A program made the position numbers and the translations under genes. The notes under the pieces are model-generated. The model saw only the letters and a list, made by a program, of their open reading frames with translations. It was not told the DNA's origin and ran no database searches. A DNA stretch of 45,551 nt from Pseudomonadota bacterium. GTDB lineage: Bacteria; Pseudomonadota; Gammaproteobacteria; Burkholderiales; SG8-39. Position 1 is the first letter of the stretch. Each line of letters starts with the position of its first letter. Shown here piece by piece: positions 7,220-16,378 of the stretch. The DNA is taken from the NCBI GenBank assembly GCA_026399375.1, contig JAPLRD010000168.1, positions 434 to 45,984 on the forward strand, read 5' to 3'.

Positions 7220-10200
7220 CTTTCCAATGCGGGACGCGGCACGGGCCCCTTGCCGCGCAGGCGCCGGCACCAGATGGAAAACCGGTCGAGGTAGAGATAA
7301 ACCACCGGCGTCGTGTACAGCGTGAGCATCTGGCTGAACACCAGGCCGCCGACGATCGCGATGCCCAGCGGCCGGCGCAGTTCCGCCCCCTCGCCCATGC
7401 CGAGCGCCAGCGGCATCGCCCCGAACAGCGCCGCCATGGTGGTCATCATGATCGGCCGAAAGCGCAGCAGGCAGGCCTGGTAAATCGCCTTCTCCGGCGA
7501 GAGGCCCTGGCTGCGTTCGGCATCCAGCGCGAAGTCGATCATCATGATCGCGTTCTTCTTCACGATGCCGATCAGCAGAATCACGCCTATCAGCGCGATG
7601 ACGCTGAATTCTGTGCGAAACGCGAGCAGTGCGAGCAGCGCACCGACGCCGGCCGACGGCAGCGTCGAGAGTATGGTGATCGGGTGGATGAAGCTTTCGT
7701 AGAGCATGCCGAGCACGATGTACACGGTCAGAAGCGCGGCCAGTATGAGCAGGGGTTGGCTGTCCAGCGATGCCTGGAAAGCGCGCGCCGTGCCCTGAAA
7801 GGTACCCTGCACGTCTATCGGCACCTGGATCCGCTCCATGGCATCTTTGACGGCGCGCGTCGCATCCGAAAGGGACACGCCGGGAGGCAGGTTGAACGAG
7901 ACGGTGGAGGCCGCGAACTGGCTCTGGTGATTCACCCCCAGCGGCGTGTTGGTGGGACCGAAGCGGCTGAATGCGGCCAGCGGCACCTGCGCGCCGCCTG
8001 TTGCGCTGACGTACACGGTGTTCAGGGCCTCCGGGCTCTGCCAGAACTGCGGCGCCGCCTCCATCACCACCCGGTACTGATTGAGCGGATTGTAGATGGT
8101 CGACACCTGCCGCTGGCCGAAAGCGTCGTTCAATCATGCGCGTGCTCACGCCCAGCCTGGTCGCGGCGTCGCGGTCGATGACCAGCGTGGTCTGCAGCCC
8201 CTTGTCCTCCTGGTCCGTGTTCACGTCCGCCAGTTGCGGCAATTCGGCGAGGGCGCGCCGCACGCGCGGCTCCCAGGTGCGCAACAGTTCCAGGTCATCC
8301 GCCTGCAGCGTGAACTGGTACTGCGCGTTCGCCTGGCGCCCGCCGACGCGGATGTCCTGCACCGGAACCAGGAACAGCGCCGCGCCCGGCTCGCGCGCGA
8401 GCTTGACCCGCAGGCGCGCGATGATGCGGTCGGCCGACAGGCTGCGCTCGCCCAGGGGTTTCAGCGTCACGAACATGAACGCGCGATTGCGCTGGCCGCC
8501 ACCGGTGAAGGCGACCACGTTTTCCACGTCGGGATCCTGGCGCACGAGCTCGACGAAATCCGCGACCTTCTTTCGCATCGCCTGAAACGAGATGCTCTGG
8601 TCGGCCTGGATGTTGCCCACCAGCCTCCCCGTGTCCTGCTGCGGGAAGAAGCCCTTGGGCACGATGATGTAGAGGTAGACGTTGAGGCAGACGGTGGCGG
8701 CGAGCAGAACCAGCATGATGCGGCCGTGCCTGAGGGCCCAGGCAAGCGAAACTCCGTACCAGCGAAGCAGTGCCGCGAACGCGCGCTCGCTCGCGTGGTA
8801 GAGGCGACCGTGCTCGCGCGCCCCCTCGTGCCGCAGCAGACGCGCGCACATCATCGGCGTGGTGGTGAGCGAAACCACGAGCGAAATCAATATCGCCACC
8901 GACAGCACCACGGCAAATTCACGGAACAGCCGCCCGATGATGCCGCCCATGAGCAGGATGGGAATGAATACCGCGATCAGCGACAGGCTCATCGAGAGCA
9001 CGGTGAAACCGACTTCGCGGCTGCCCTGCAGCGCCGCCTTGAGCGGGGTCATCCCCTCTTCGATGCGACGCGAGACGTTCTCCAGCACGACGATGGCGTC
9101 ATCCACCACGAAGCCGGTGGCGATGGTGAGCGCCATCAGCGACAGGTTGTCCAGGCTGTAGCCGCACAGGTACATGACACCGAAAGTCCCGACGAGCGAC
9201 ACCGGCACGGCGACGCTGGGAATCAGCGTCGCGCGCCAGTTGCGCAGGAACAGGAACACCACCATGATCACCAGCGCGATGGAAATCAGGAGTGAGCGCT
9301 CGACGTCGCGCAGCGAGGCGCGGATCGTCGGTGTGCGGTCCATCACCACCGCCAGGTCGATCGCGCTGGGGATCGAGGCCGAGAGCTGCGGCAGCAGCGC
9401 CTTCACCCGGTCGACGGTGTCGATGATGTTCGCGTTGGGCTGGCGGTTGAGGATGAGCAGCACCGAGGGCTTGCCGTTGGCCGAGCCGTCGTTCCTCAGG
9501 TCCTGCACCGAGTCCACCACCTCGGCCACATCGGCGAGGCGCACCGCGGCCCCTTTTCGGTACGCCACGATCAGCGGCAGATATTCCGCCGCCTTCTTCG
9601 CCTGGTCGTTGGCGAGGATCTGCCAGTGGCGCTCGCCGTCTTCGAGCGAACCCTTGGGCCGGTTGGCGTTGGTCGCCACGATCGCGGCGCGCACGTCCTC
9701 CAGCCCGATGCCGTAGTTGTTCAAGGTCGCGGGATTGAGTTCCACCCGCACCGCCGGCAGCGAACTGCCGCCGACGGTCACCTGGCCCACGCCCTTTACC
9801 TGCGACAGCTTCTGCGCGAGGACGGTGGACGCAGCGTCGTACATCTGGCCGCGGTTCATCGTGTTCGAGGTCAGCGCGGGGATCAGGATCGGCGCGTCGG
9901 CCGGATTGACCTTGCGGTAGGTCGGATTGCTGGGCATGCCCGTGGGCAGCAGCGTGCGCGCGGCGTTGATCGCGGCCTGCACGTCGCGCGCGGCGCCGTC
10001 GATGTCGCGGTCGAGGTCGAACTGCAGCGTGATGCGCGTCTGGCCGAGAGACCTCGACGAGGTGATTTCGGTGACGCCGGCGATGCGGCCGAGCGCGCGT
10101 TCCAGCGGCGTGGCCACGGTCGAGGCCATGGTCTCCGGACTGGCGCCGGGGAAAGCCGCCTGCACCGATATCGTCGGAAAATCCACCTGCGGCACCGGCC

Positions 10201-10228
10201 GGGCGATGAAAGCCGCGGAGACGTTCAC
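7213..10228 (-). pseudogene. mdtC: Second RND pump gene (mdtC-like), damaged by a deletion and a frameshift
   Basis: Reads as MdtC, the second inner-membrane subunit of an MdtABC multidrug pump. The GTG start at 10228 overlaps the mdtB stop (GTGA). There are two lesions. First, after [12 protein letters not shown] the sequence jumps straight to [11 protein letters not shown], so about 25 residues forming transmembrane helix 1 are missing in frame. Second, near 8134 the frame breaks: LGVSTRM in one frame is followed by [16 protein letters not shown] in another. Compared with the related stretch of mdtB ([12 protein letters not shown]), about 11 nt are missing. Residues before the break (periplasmic and TM2-7 region) and after it (TM8-12, [20 protein letters not shown]) are otherwise well conserved. 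Either the gene is recently inactivated or the assembly is wrong here; the loss of TM1 is harder to explain as a simple base-calling error. Confidence 0.8.
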
Positions 10229-13200
10229 GGCTGCCCGCCGCCTTCGGAACCGGAGGAAGCGCCGGCCGGCGGATTGGCACCGCTTCCACGCACGCGCCGC
10301 GCGAGGCGGTCGAAGGCGAGATAGATCACCGGCGTGGTGAACAGCGTCAGCACCTGGCTTACCAGCAAGCCGCCCACCATGGTGATGCCCAGCGGATGGC
10401 GCAATTCCGAGCCCACGCCCGTGCCCAGCATCAGCGGCAGCGCCGCGAGCAGCGCCGCCATGGTGGTCATCAGGATGGGCCGGAAGCGCAGCAGGCAGGC
10501 CTGGCGGATCGCCGCGCGCGGGCTCTTGCCCTCCTTCCTTTCGGCCTCGAGGGCGAAGTCGATCATCATGATCGCGTTCTTCTTCACGATGCCGATCAAA
10601 AGAATGATGCCGATGATGGCGATGATGTCGATGTCGTTGCCAGAGAGCATGAGCGCAAGCAGCGCGCCCACGCCGGCCGAGGGCAGCGTCGACAGGATGG
10701 TCACCGGGTGGACGTAGCTTTCGTACAGCACGCCGAGCACGATGTACATGGTGATGATCGCGGCCAGGATCAGCAGCAGCGTGTTGTCGAGCGAGGCCTG
10801 GAACGCCAGCGCCGCCCCCTGGAAACGCGTCTGCGCCGAAAGCGGCAGGCCGATTTCGGTCTGGGCCGACTTGATCGCTTCGACCGCGTGTCCGAGCGAA
10901 TAGCCGGGCGCGAGGTTGAACGAAATGGTCGCGGCCGGAAACTGACCGAGGTGATTGATCAGGAGCGGCGCCGTCTTCTGGCTCATCTGCGCGACACTGG
11001 AGAGGCGCACCTGCTCTCCGGTCGAGGAGGTGACGTAAAGGTCCTCCAGCGCCGCCGGGCCCTTCTGGAACTCGGGCTTCACCTCCAGCACCACACGGTA
11101 CTGGCTGGTCTGGGTGAAGATGGTCGAAATGAGCCGCTGGCCGAAGGCGTTGTAGAGCGCGTTGTCGATCGCGCCGGGCGTGACGCCGAGCCGGCTGGCG
11201 GTGGCGCGGTCGATATCGACGTAGGCCTGCAGGCCCTGGTCCTGCAGGTCGCTCGCGACATCCGCCAACTGCGGCAGCGCGCGCAGGCGCTCGACGATTT
11301 TCGGCACCCAGGCGGAGAGTTCGTCCGGGTCCGCGTCCTCCACGCTGAACTGGTACTGGGTGCGGCTGACGCGGTCCTCGATGGTGAGGTCCTGCACCGG
11401 CTGCATGTAGAGCGAAATGCCCTCCACCCTGGCCAGCCGCGGCTGCAGGCGCCGGATCACCTCCACCGCGTTCACTCCGCGCTGGGCCAGGGGCTTGAGG
11501 TTGATCAGCACGCGCCCGCTGTTGAGCGTGGTGTTGATGCCGTCCACGCCGATGAACGAGGTGAGGCTTTCGACGGCCGGGTCCTCGAGCACGGCGCGCG
11601 CGATCCGCTGCTGGCGCTCGGCCATCGCCGGAAAGGATATCGACTGCGGCGCTTCGGAGATGCCCTGGATCACGCCGGTGCCCTGCACCGGAAAGAAGCC
11701 CTTGGGCACAAAAACGTAAAGCAGCACGGTGAGCGCCAGCGTGCCGATCGCGACCCACAGCGTCGCCTGCTGCCGCTCCAGCACCCAGTCAAGCATCGCC
11801 GCGTAGCGCGCGATCACCGCATCCAGGAAGCGCCCGCTTTCGCGGTAGAACCAGCTTTGTTCCGACGCGGGCGTGTGCTTCAGCAGCTTGGCGCACATCA
11901 TCGGCGTCAGCGTGAGCGAGACCATGGCCGAGATCAGGATCGCCACGGCGAGCGTGATGGCGAACTCGCGAAACAAGCGCCCGACCACGTCGCCCATGAA
12001 CAGCAGCGGGATCAGCACCGCGATCAGAGAAAAGGTCAGGGAGATGATGGTGAAGCCGATCTGCGCCGAGCCCTTGAGAGCGGCTTCCAGCGGCGAATCG
12101 CCCTCCTCGATGTAGCGCATGACGTTTTCGATCATGACGATGGCGTCGTCGACGACGAAGCCGGTGGCGATGGTGAGCGCCATCAGGGTCAGGTTGTTGA
12201 TGGAAAATCCGGCGAGATACATGACGCCGAAGGTGCCGACCAGGGACAGCGGCACCGCCACGCTGGGAATGACGGTCGCCGCCACGTTGCGCAGGAACAG
12301 GAATATGACCATGACCACCAGCGCGACCGCCAGCACCAGTTCGATTTTCACGTCCCGCACAGAGGCGCGGATGGTGGTGGTGCGGTCGGTGAGCAGCACC
12401 ACGTCCACCGAGCCCGGCAGCGTCGCCTGCAGCTGCGGCAAGAGCTTCTTCACCCGGTCCACCACCTCGATCACGTTCGCCCCGGGCTGGCGCTGGATGT
12501 TGACCAGCACCGCGGGGGATTCGTTGGCCCAGGCCGCAAGGCGCACGTTCTCCGCGTCGTCGATCGCCTCGGCCACGTCGGACAGCCTCACCGCGCGGCC
12601 GTTCTTGTAGGCGACGATCAGGCTCCTGTATTCGTCGGCCGACTTGAGCTGGTCGTTGGCATCGATGGTGGAGGCGCGCGCCGGGCCGTCGAAGCTGCCC
12701 TTGGCCTGGTTCACGTTGGCATTGGCGATCGCAAGGCGCAACTCGTCCAGCCCCATGTCGTAGGCCGCGAGCGCCTTCGGGTTCGCCTGGATGCGCACCG
12801 CCGGGCGCTGGCCGCCGGAGAGACTCACCAGCCCCACGCCGGGAAGCTGCGAAATCTTCTGTGCGATGCGCGTATCGACCAGGTTCTGCACCTTGGGCAG
12901 AGGCAGCGTCTTCGACATCACGGCGAGCGTCAATATCGGCGTGTCGGCCGGATTGACCTTGTTGTAGATCGGCGGCACCGGCAAATCCGTTGGCAGCAGA
13001 TTGCCCGCCGCGTTGATCGCCGCCTGCACCTCCTGCTCGGCCACGTCCAGCGACAGATCGAGGCTGAACTGCAGCGTGATCACCGACGCGCCGCCGGAAC
13101 TGCTGGACGACATCTGGTTCAGCCCCGGCATCTGGCCGAACTGGCGCTCCAGCGGCGCGGTGATCGAGGAGGTCATCACGTCGGGGCTTGCGCCCGGGTA

Positions 13201-13350
13201 CAGCGTCACCACCTGTATGGTCGGGTAATCCACCTCGGGCAGGGCCGAGAGCGGCAGCACGCGATAGGCGACAATGCCCACCAGCAGGATGGCGAGCATG
13301 AACAGCGAGGTCGCCACCGGACGCAGGATGAAAATGCGTGACGGGTTCAT
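10225..13350 (-). CDS. mdtB: RND multidrug efflux pump inner-membrane subunit MdtB
   Basis: 1041 residues, the full length of the HAE1-type RND family. The N-terminus [20 protein letters not shown] with TM1 is intact, followed by the porter domain ([20 protein letters not shown]). The proton-relay helix TM4 carries the conserved Asp pair in [18 protein letters not shown]10-12 include [20 protein letters not shown] and a C-terminal cytoplasmic tail. MdtB and MdtC normally form a heterotrimeric pump driven by the proton gradient and linked by MdtA to an outer-membrane channel. Here the neighbour mdtC is broken, so MdtB would have to work alone if it works at all. The mdtA stop lies 14 bp upstream of the start; the end overlaps mdtC by 3 nt. 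Confidence 0.93.
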   Translation of the reverse strand: MNPSRIFILRPVATSLFMLAILLVGIVAYRVLPLSALPEVDYPTIQVVTLYPGASPDVMTSSITAPLERQFGQMPGLNQMSSSSSGGASVITLQFSLDLSLDVAEQEVQAAINAAGNLLPTDLPVPPIYNKVNPADTPILTLAVMSKTLPLPKVQNLVDTRIAQKISQLPGVGLVSLSGGQRPAVRIQANPKALAAYDMGLDELRLAIANANVNQAKGSFDGPARASTIDANDQLKSADEYRSLIVAYKNGRAVRLSDVAEAIDDAENVRLAAWANESPAVLVNIQRQPGANVIEVVDRVKKLLPQLQATLPGSVDVVLLTDRTTTIRASVRDVKIELVLAVALVVMVIFLFLRNVAATVIPSVAVPLSLVGTFGVMYLAGFSINNLTLMALTIATGFVVDDAIVMIENVMRYIEEGDSPLEAALKGSAQIGFTIISLTFSLIAVLIPLLFMGDVVGRLFREFAITLAVAILISAMVSLTLTPMMCAKLLKHTPASEQSWFYRESGRFLDAVIARYAAMLDWVLERQQATLWVAIGTLALTVLLYVFVPKGFFPVQGTGVIQGISEAPQSISFPAMAERQQRIARAVLEDPAVESLTSFIGVDGINTTLNSGRVLINLKPLAQRGVNAVEVIRRLQPRLARVEGISLYMQPVQDLTIEDRVSRTQYQFSVEDADPDELSAWVPKIVERLRALPQLADVASDLQDQGLQAYVDIDRATASRLGVTPGAIDNALYNAFGQRLISTIFTQTSQYRVVLEVKPEFQKGPAALEDLYVTSSTGEQVRLSSVAQMSQKTAPLLINHLGQFPAATISFNLAPGYSLGHAVEAIKSAQTEIGLPLSAQTRFQGAALAFQASLDNTLLLILAAIITMYIVLGVLYESYVHPVTILSTLPSAGVGALLALMLSGNDIDIIAIIGIILLIGIVKKNAIMMIDFALEAERKEGKSPRAAIRQACLLRFRPILMTTMAALLAALPLMLGTGVGSELRHPLGITMVGGLLVSQVLTLFTTPVIYLAFDRLARRVRGSGANPPAGASSGSEGGGQP

Positions 13351-13364
13351 CCGGCCCGTTCCGG

Positions 13365-14801
13365 TTATTTGGGCGCGGCGGGGACGGCGGGGGCGGCCGG
13401 CGCCGCGCCCGGGCCGGGAGGCGCACCGGAGGAAGGCGCATTCGCGGCGCCGCCGCCGTCGCGCTGCTGACGCCGGTTTCCGCCTCCGCCGCCTTTGCGC
13501 GCGCCGTCTTTGTCCGGCCCCGGGTCTTTTCCTATGAGTTCGATTTTCGCGCCTTCGCGCAGCTTGTCGGCGCCGTCCACCACCACCATTTCGCCTGCCG
13601 CGAGGCCCGATTCGATGGAAACATATTCACCCTGCGCCGGGCCGGGCTTGACCACCCGCACAGTAACCGTGTTGTCCGGCTTGATCATGTAGACGAACGT
13701 GCCGGGCGTGCCCCGCTGTATGGCTGCGCCGGGCACCAGAACCGCGTCGCGCTTCACCTCGAGCAACATGCGCACGTTCGCGAACTGGTTCGGGAACAGG
13801 CCCAGTTCGTCGTTGGCGAACTGGGCCTTCAACTTCACCGTGCCTGTGGCAGGATCGATCTGGTTGTCCACCGTGAGCAGGGTGCCGCTGGCGAGCTTCA
13901 CCTTGTCCGCGCGATCATAGGCGTCGACGGCCAGTTTCTCGCCCGCGCGCAGTTTCTTCATCACCGGCGGCAGATTGTCCTCGGGAATGGTGAACACCGC
14001 GCCTATCGGTTGCAGCTGCGTGATGACGACGAGGCCGTTCGCATCGCCGGCGCGCACCATGTTGCCCGGATCCACCTGGCGCAAGCCGAGCCGACCGCTG
14101 ATCGGCGCGGTGATGCGGCTGTAGTTGAGTTGCAGCTTGGCGTTGTCGATCGCCGCCTGATCGACCTTGACCGTGCCTTCGTACTGCCGCACCAGCGACT
14201 GCTGCGTATCCAGCTGCTGCTTCGCCACCGAGTCCTGCTCGAACAACACGCGATAGCGCTCGGCGTCAATGCGCGCATTCTTCAGCAGCGCCTGGTCCCT
14301 GGCCATCTGCCCCTCGGCCTGATCGAACTGCACCTGGTAGGGACGCGGGTCGATTTCGGCCAGCAGGTCGCCCGCGCGCACCACCTGTCCTTCGCGAAAC
14401 AGGACTTTCATCAACTGCCCGTCGATGCGGCTTCTCACGGTCACGGTGGCGAGCGGCACGACGGACCCAAGACCGGCGAGATACACGCCGACGTCGCCTT
14501 TCTTTGCCGGCATGGCAACCACCGGGGTGGTGCGCGCCGCCGCCGCATTGGGACCACCGGGTCCGCCGGGACCACCCGGCCTGCCCGGACGCTGCGCACC
14601 GTCGACAGGCGCCGCAGCCGGTGTGGCCGGCATGAAAAAATACCAGTAAGCGCCTCCGGCGCAGGCAATGATCAGTACGAAGGCCATCAGCCAGATGCGG
14701 CCGCGGCGCGGGGCGGGCGAAAATCGTTCGGCGGCAGCCAATGACGGGGAGCTATTTTCCGTTGAAATCTGATCTGGGTTGGTCATAAGCGGACGCGGCA
14801 T
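13365..14801 (-). CDS. mdtA: RND efflux periplasmic adaptor MdtA
   Basis: 478 residues from ATG 14801; ATG 14786 (MTNPDQ) is an equally possible start, and neither has a strong ribosome site. A single N-terminal membrane anchor ([20 protein letters not shown]) is followed by a Pro/Gly-rich linker, then the lipoyl half-motif [19 protein letters not shown], a coiled-coil hairpin (about residues 155-215), the second lipoyl half [19 protein letters not shown] and beta-barrel and membrane-proximal domains. The C-terminal 45 residues are low-complexity Gly/Pro/Ala. MdtA links the MdtBC pump to the outer-membrane factor. First gene of the operon mdtA-mdtB-mdtC-outer membrane factor. Confidence 0.93.
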   Translation of the reverse strand: MPRPLMTNPDQISTENSSPSLAAAERFSPAPRRGRIWLMAFVLIIACAGGAYWYFFMPATPAAAPVDGAQRPGRPGGPGGPGGPNAAAARTTPVVAMPAKKGDVGVYLAGLGSVVPLATVTVRSRIDGQLMKVLFREGQVVRAGDLLAEIDPRPYQVQFDQAEGQMARDQALLKNARIDAERYRVLFEQDSVAKQQLDTQQSLVRQYEGTVKVDQAAIDNAKLQLNYSRITAPISGRLGLRQVDPGNMVRAGDANGLVVITQLQPIGAVFTIPEDNLPPVMKKLRAGEKLAVDAYDRADKVKLASGTLLTVDNQIDPATGTVKLKAQFANDELGLFPNQFANVRMLLEVKRDAVLVPGAAIQRGTPGTFVYMIKPDNTVTVRVVKPGPAQGEYVSIESGLAAGEMVVVDGADKLREGAKIELIGKDPGPDKDGARKGGGGGNRRQQRDGGGAANAPSSGAPPGPGAAPAAPAVPAAPK

Positions 14802-14860
14802 CCTATCGGGGAATCAGGTCGAAAATCGCTCATTCTTGAAGAACCAGCGATACGCCAAAA

Positions 14861-14922
14861 GCGGGAAATTTCCCGCCCGGCATCTAGGCTGGTTTATAGC
14901 GTCTGATGCCCCTTTCGGGCAA
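14861..14922 (-). promoter_or_regulatory. mdtABC promoter with a 16-bp palindromic operator candidate
   Basis: Reading the minus strand: TTGCCC at 14922-14917, an 18-bp spacer, TATAAA at 14898-14893, so transcription would start near 14886. The perfect palindrome GCGGGAAATTTCCCGC at 14861-14876 follows within the first 10-25 transcribed bases, a classic place for a repressor. A smaller dyad, GCCC-N5-GGGC, lies over the spacer at 14908-14920. No regulator gene is adjacent. The remainder of the 14802-15100 intergenic region shows nothing further apart from the pilA terminator. Confidence 0.5.
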
Positions 14923-15024
14923 ATGGCAATTGTAACGATTTGTTGCTATCACTGGATGCGGAATCTCTGTCCGTCGCAGGAGAGGTCGCTAGGCCACGCA
15001 TCGCAATGCATGATTCCGCGCCAT

Positions 15025-15056
15025 AAAAAAAGGCAAGGGCCGCAGCCCTTGCCTTC
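15025..15056 (-). terminator. Rho-independent terminator of pilA
   Basis: On the minus strand a 9-bp perfect stem GGCAAGGGC/GCCCTTGCC with a TGCG loop is followed by seven T residues (15031-15025). It lies 45-70 bp after the pilA stop. Confidence 0.9.
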
Positions 15057-15100
15057 TTCCGTCCCGGGATTTGCGGGACGTCACACTGCCGCAGTTACGC

Positions 15101-15619
15101 TTAGCGGCAGGTAGCCGGCAGATACTTGGCGAGAACCGTGGTCGCGGGCACCGAACCCGTGGCCTGGTAGCCGCACTTCCAGATGATGGCGGGCGGGGCG
15201 CCGGCCGGGATCACGTTCAGTGCGACCGGCGCCGGGGCGGCCAGCGAGCCATCCCACGGGGCGAGGGTCAGAATGTTGGTCGCGCCGAGCAGTGCGGCCT
15301 GATAGGTGATGACGATCGTGCCGTCCATGTTGGAGACGATCGACGCCACGTTACTGGTCGAAGGAGGAAGCGACGCGCCGATGTTGCCGCAGTTCGCAGC
15401 GGTGCTGCACTGCACGCCAACGGTGGTGTCCGGGCCCTTGGACTGATAGGTCTCGTTGATCGCCGTCTTGATTCCGCCCGACAGGACCAGGCCTTCCGAT
15501 ACCTTTGCACGGATGGTGTAGTCCTGATACGCCGGCAGCGCGACCGCCGCCAGAATGCCGATAATCGCAACCACGATCATCAGTTCGATAAGTGTAAAGC
15601 CGCGTTGAATTGCTTTCAT
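15101..15619 (-). CDS. pilA: Type IV major pilin (PilA family)
   Basis: 172 residues. The short leader MKAIQRG is cut before Phe8 by prepilin peptidase; the mature N-terminus [20 protein letters not shown] carries the invariant Glu5 and forms the assembly helix. A pilin-type globular domain follows with a C-terminal cysteine pair (WKCGY and PATCR) that probably closes the D-loop disulfide; a second pair (QCSTAANC) lies in the middle. Length is normal. It has its own terminator and a sigma-54-type promoter, so it is a single-gene transcription unit. Ribosome site AAAGGGAACC before the ATG. It is unrelated in position to the pilus assembly genes, which are not in the window; the nearest assembly-like protein is the GAF-ATPase at 18-20 kb. 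Confidence 0.93.
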   Translation of the reverse strand: MKAIQRGFTLIELMIVVAIIGILAAVALPAYQDYTIRAKVSEGLVLSGGIKTAINETYQSKGPDTTVGVQCSTAANCGNIGASLPPSTSNVASIVSNMDGTIVITYQAALLGATNILTLAPWDGSLAAPAPVALNVIPAGAPPAIIWKCGYQATGSVPATTVLAKYLPATCR

Positions 15620-15672
15620 TTTGGTTCCCTTTAAGAAGTTGCGGCGGTTGCTGCGCGCCGTGCCCGGACAAG

Positions 15673-15688
15673 TGCAAATACCATGCCT
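15673..15688 (-). promoter_or_regulatory. Sigma-54 (RpoN) promoter of pilA
   Basis: The minus strand reads AGGCATGGTATTTGCA. The GG and GC dinucleotides are separated by exactly 10 nt and the flanks match the TGGCAC-N5-TTGCA consensus well. Transcription would start near 15661, leaving a leader of about 40 nt. Many pilA genes use RpoN with PilSR. The stretch from about 15690 to 15950 is AT-richer with no gene that I can support. Confidence 0.7.
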
Positions 15689-16021
15689 AAAGGCCTCTCC
15701 AAAAGGGTCAAGAATATATTTCTTAATTTCAATATTTTATGCAAATTGGGCCCACCCTGACCACGGTCCGCGACTTCCCATCCGGGGCAACAGGTGACAA
15801 AATATGTCAGTTTCGAGCCCGGCATGGAGCGCAATTTCCGGAAAATGCCATCCGCTCCGACGCTCAACCGCCGAACTTGGAATTCTGGATCGCTCGGGCT
15901 TTCGCACCCCGCGCGGCAGGCGTCCGCCGACGAAAGTTGAGTACTCATCGAACTGCTATACTTGTCGAAAAACATTTCGCCTGATTGTGTGCTTCGTGGC
16001 CGTGTCAGCGGGAGAACTGCG

Positions 16022-16345
16022 ATTCTAGAGTTTTTTTCCACGCGCAAGATTACCGAATTGGCCAAGGGCATGGCGCAGGATGTAGTCAAGCGCTATCCTC
16101 CAGCGATTGCCAACAATCCCGCGCAGATGGTGTCCGGGCAGCGGCTGTCCGGGATACTCGAGGAAGTTTTCGCGCGCGCCACGGAATTTGCCCGAGAGAA
16201 CAAACTCGGCTGGTACAAGCGGGCCAGGCTGGGCAACGACTTCCGCTGGGAACTCAATGAACTGGGTTACGACGAAAAATTCGTCGCCACTGCCACGGAA
16301 AGCCTGATTCTGTGCGTCACTAGGGATCTTTCGCCCAAAAACTGA
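16022..16345 (+). CDS. Small conserved-looking hypothetical protein
   Basis: About 107 residues, acidic-basic mixed and predicted helical: FSTRKITELAKGMAQDVVKR, then RLSGILEEVFARATEFAREN, then LGWYKRARLGNDFRWELNEL and a helix ending in TRDLSPKN. No domain recognised. The frame is open back to TTG 15962, but a TATACT (15957-15962) looks like the -10 element, so that start is unlikely. GGGAG at 16010-16014 sits 7 nt before ATT 16022, pointing to a rare ATT start; GTG 15989 is the alternative. It is convergent with the HD-GYP gene and divergent from pilA. Codon use is like its neighbours. Function unknown. Confidence 0.6.
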   Translation: MLEFFSTRKITELAKGMAQDVVKRYPPAIANNPAQMVSGQRLSGILEEVFARATEFARENKLGWYKRARLGNDFRWELNELGYDEKFVATATESLILCVTRDLSPKN

Positions 16346-16378
16346 AATCCGGGACGGTTCCTGGAAAAGAGGCCGCGC

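Noticed and set aside
5705..11758. A 2017-codon open frame on the minus strand
   Set aside because: It is not one gene. It joins antiframe over mdtB, the true frame of mdtC up to 8134, wrong-frame readthrough, and the true outer-membrane factor gene.
10396..13341. A 981-codon open frame on the plus strand
   Set aside because: Lies wholly opposite mdtB; composition is His/Arg/Gln-rich shadow protein with no domains, as expected in GC-rich DNA.
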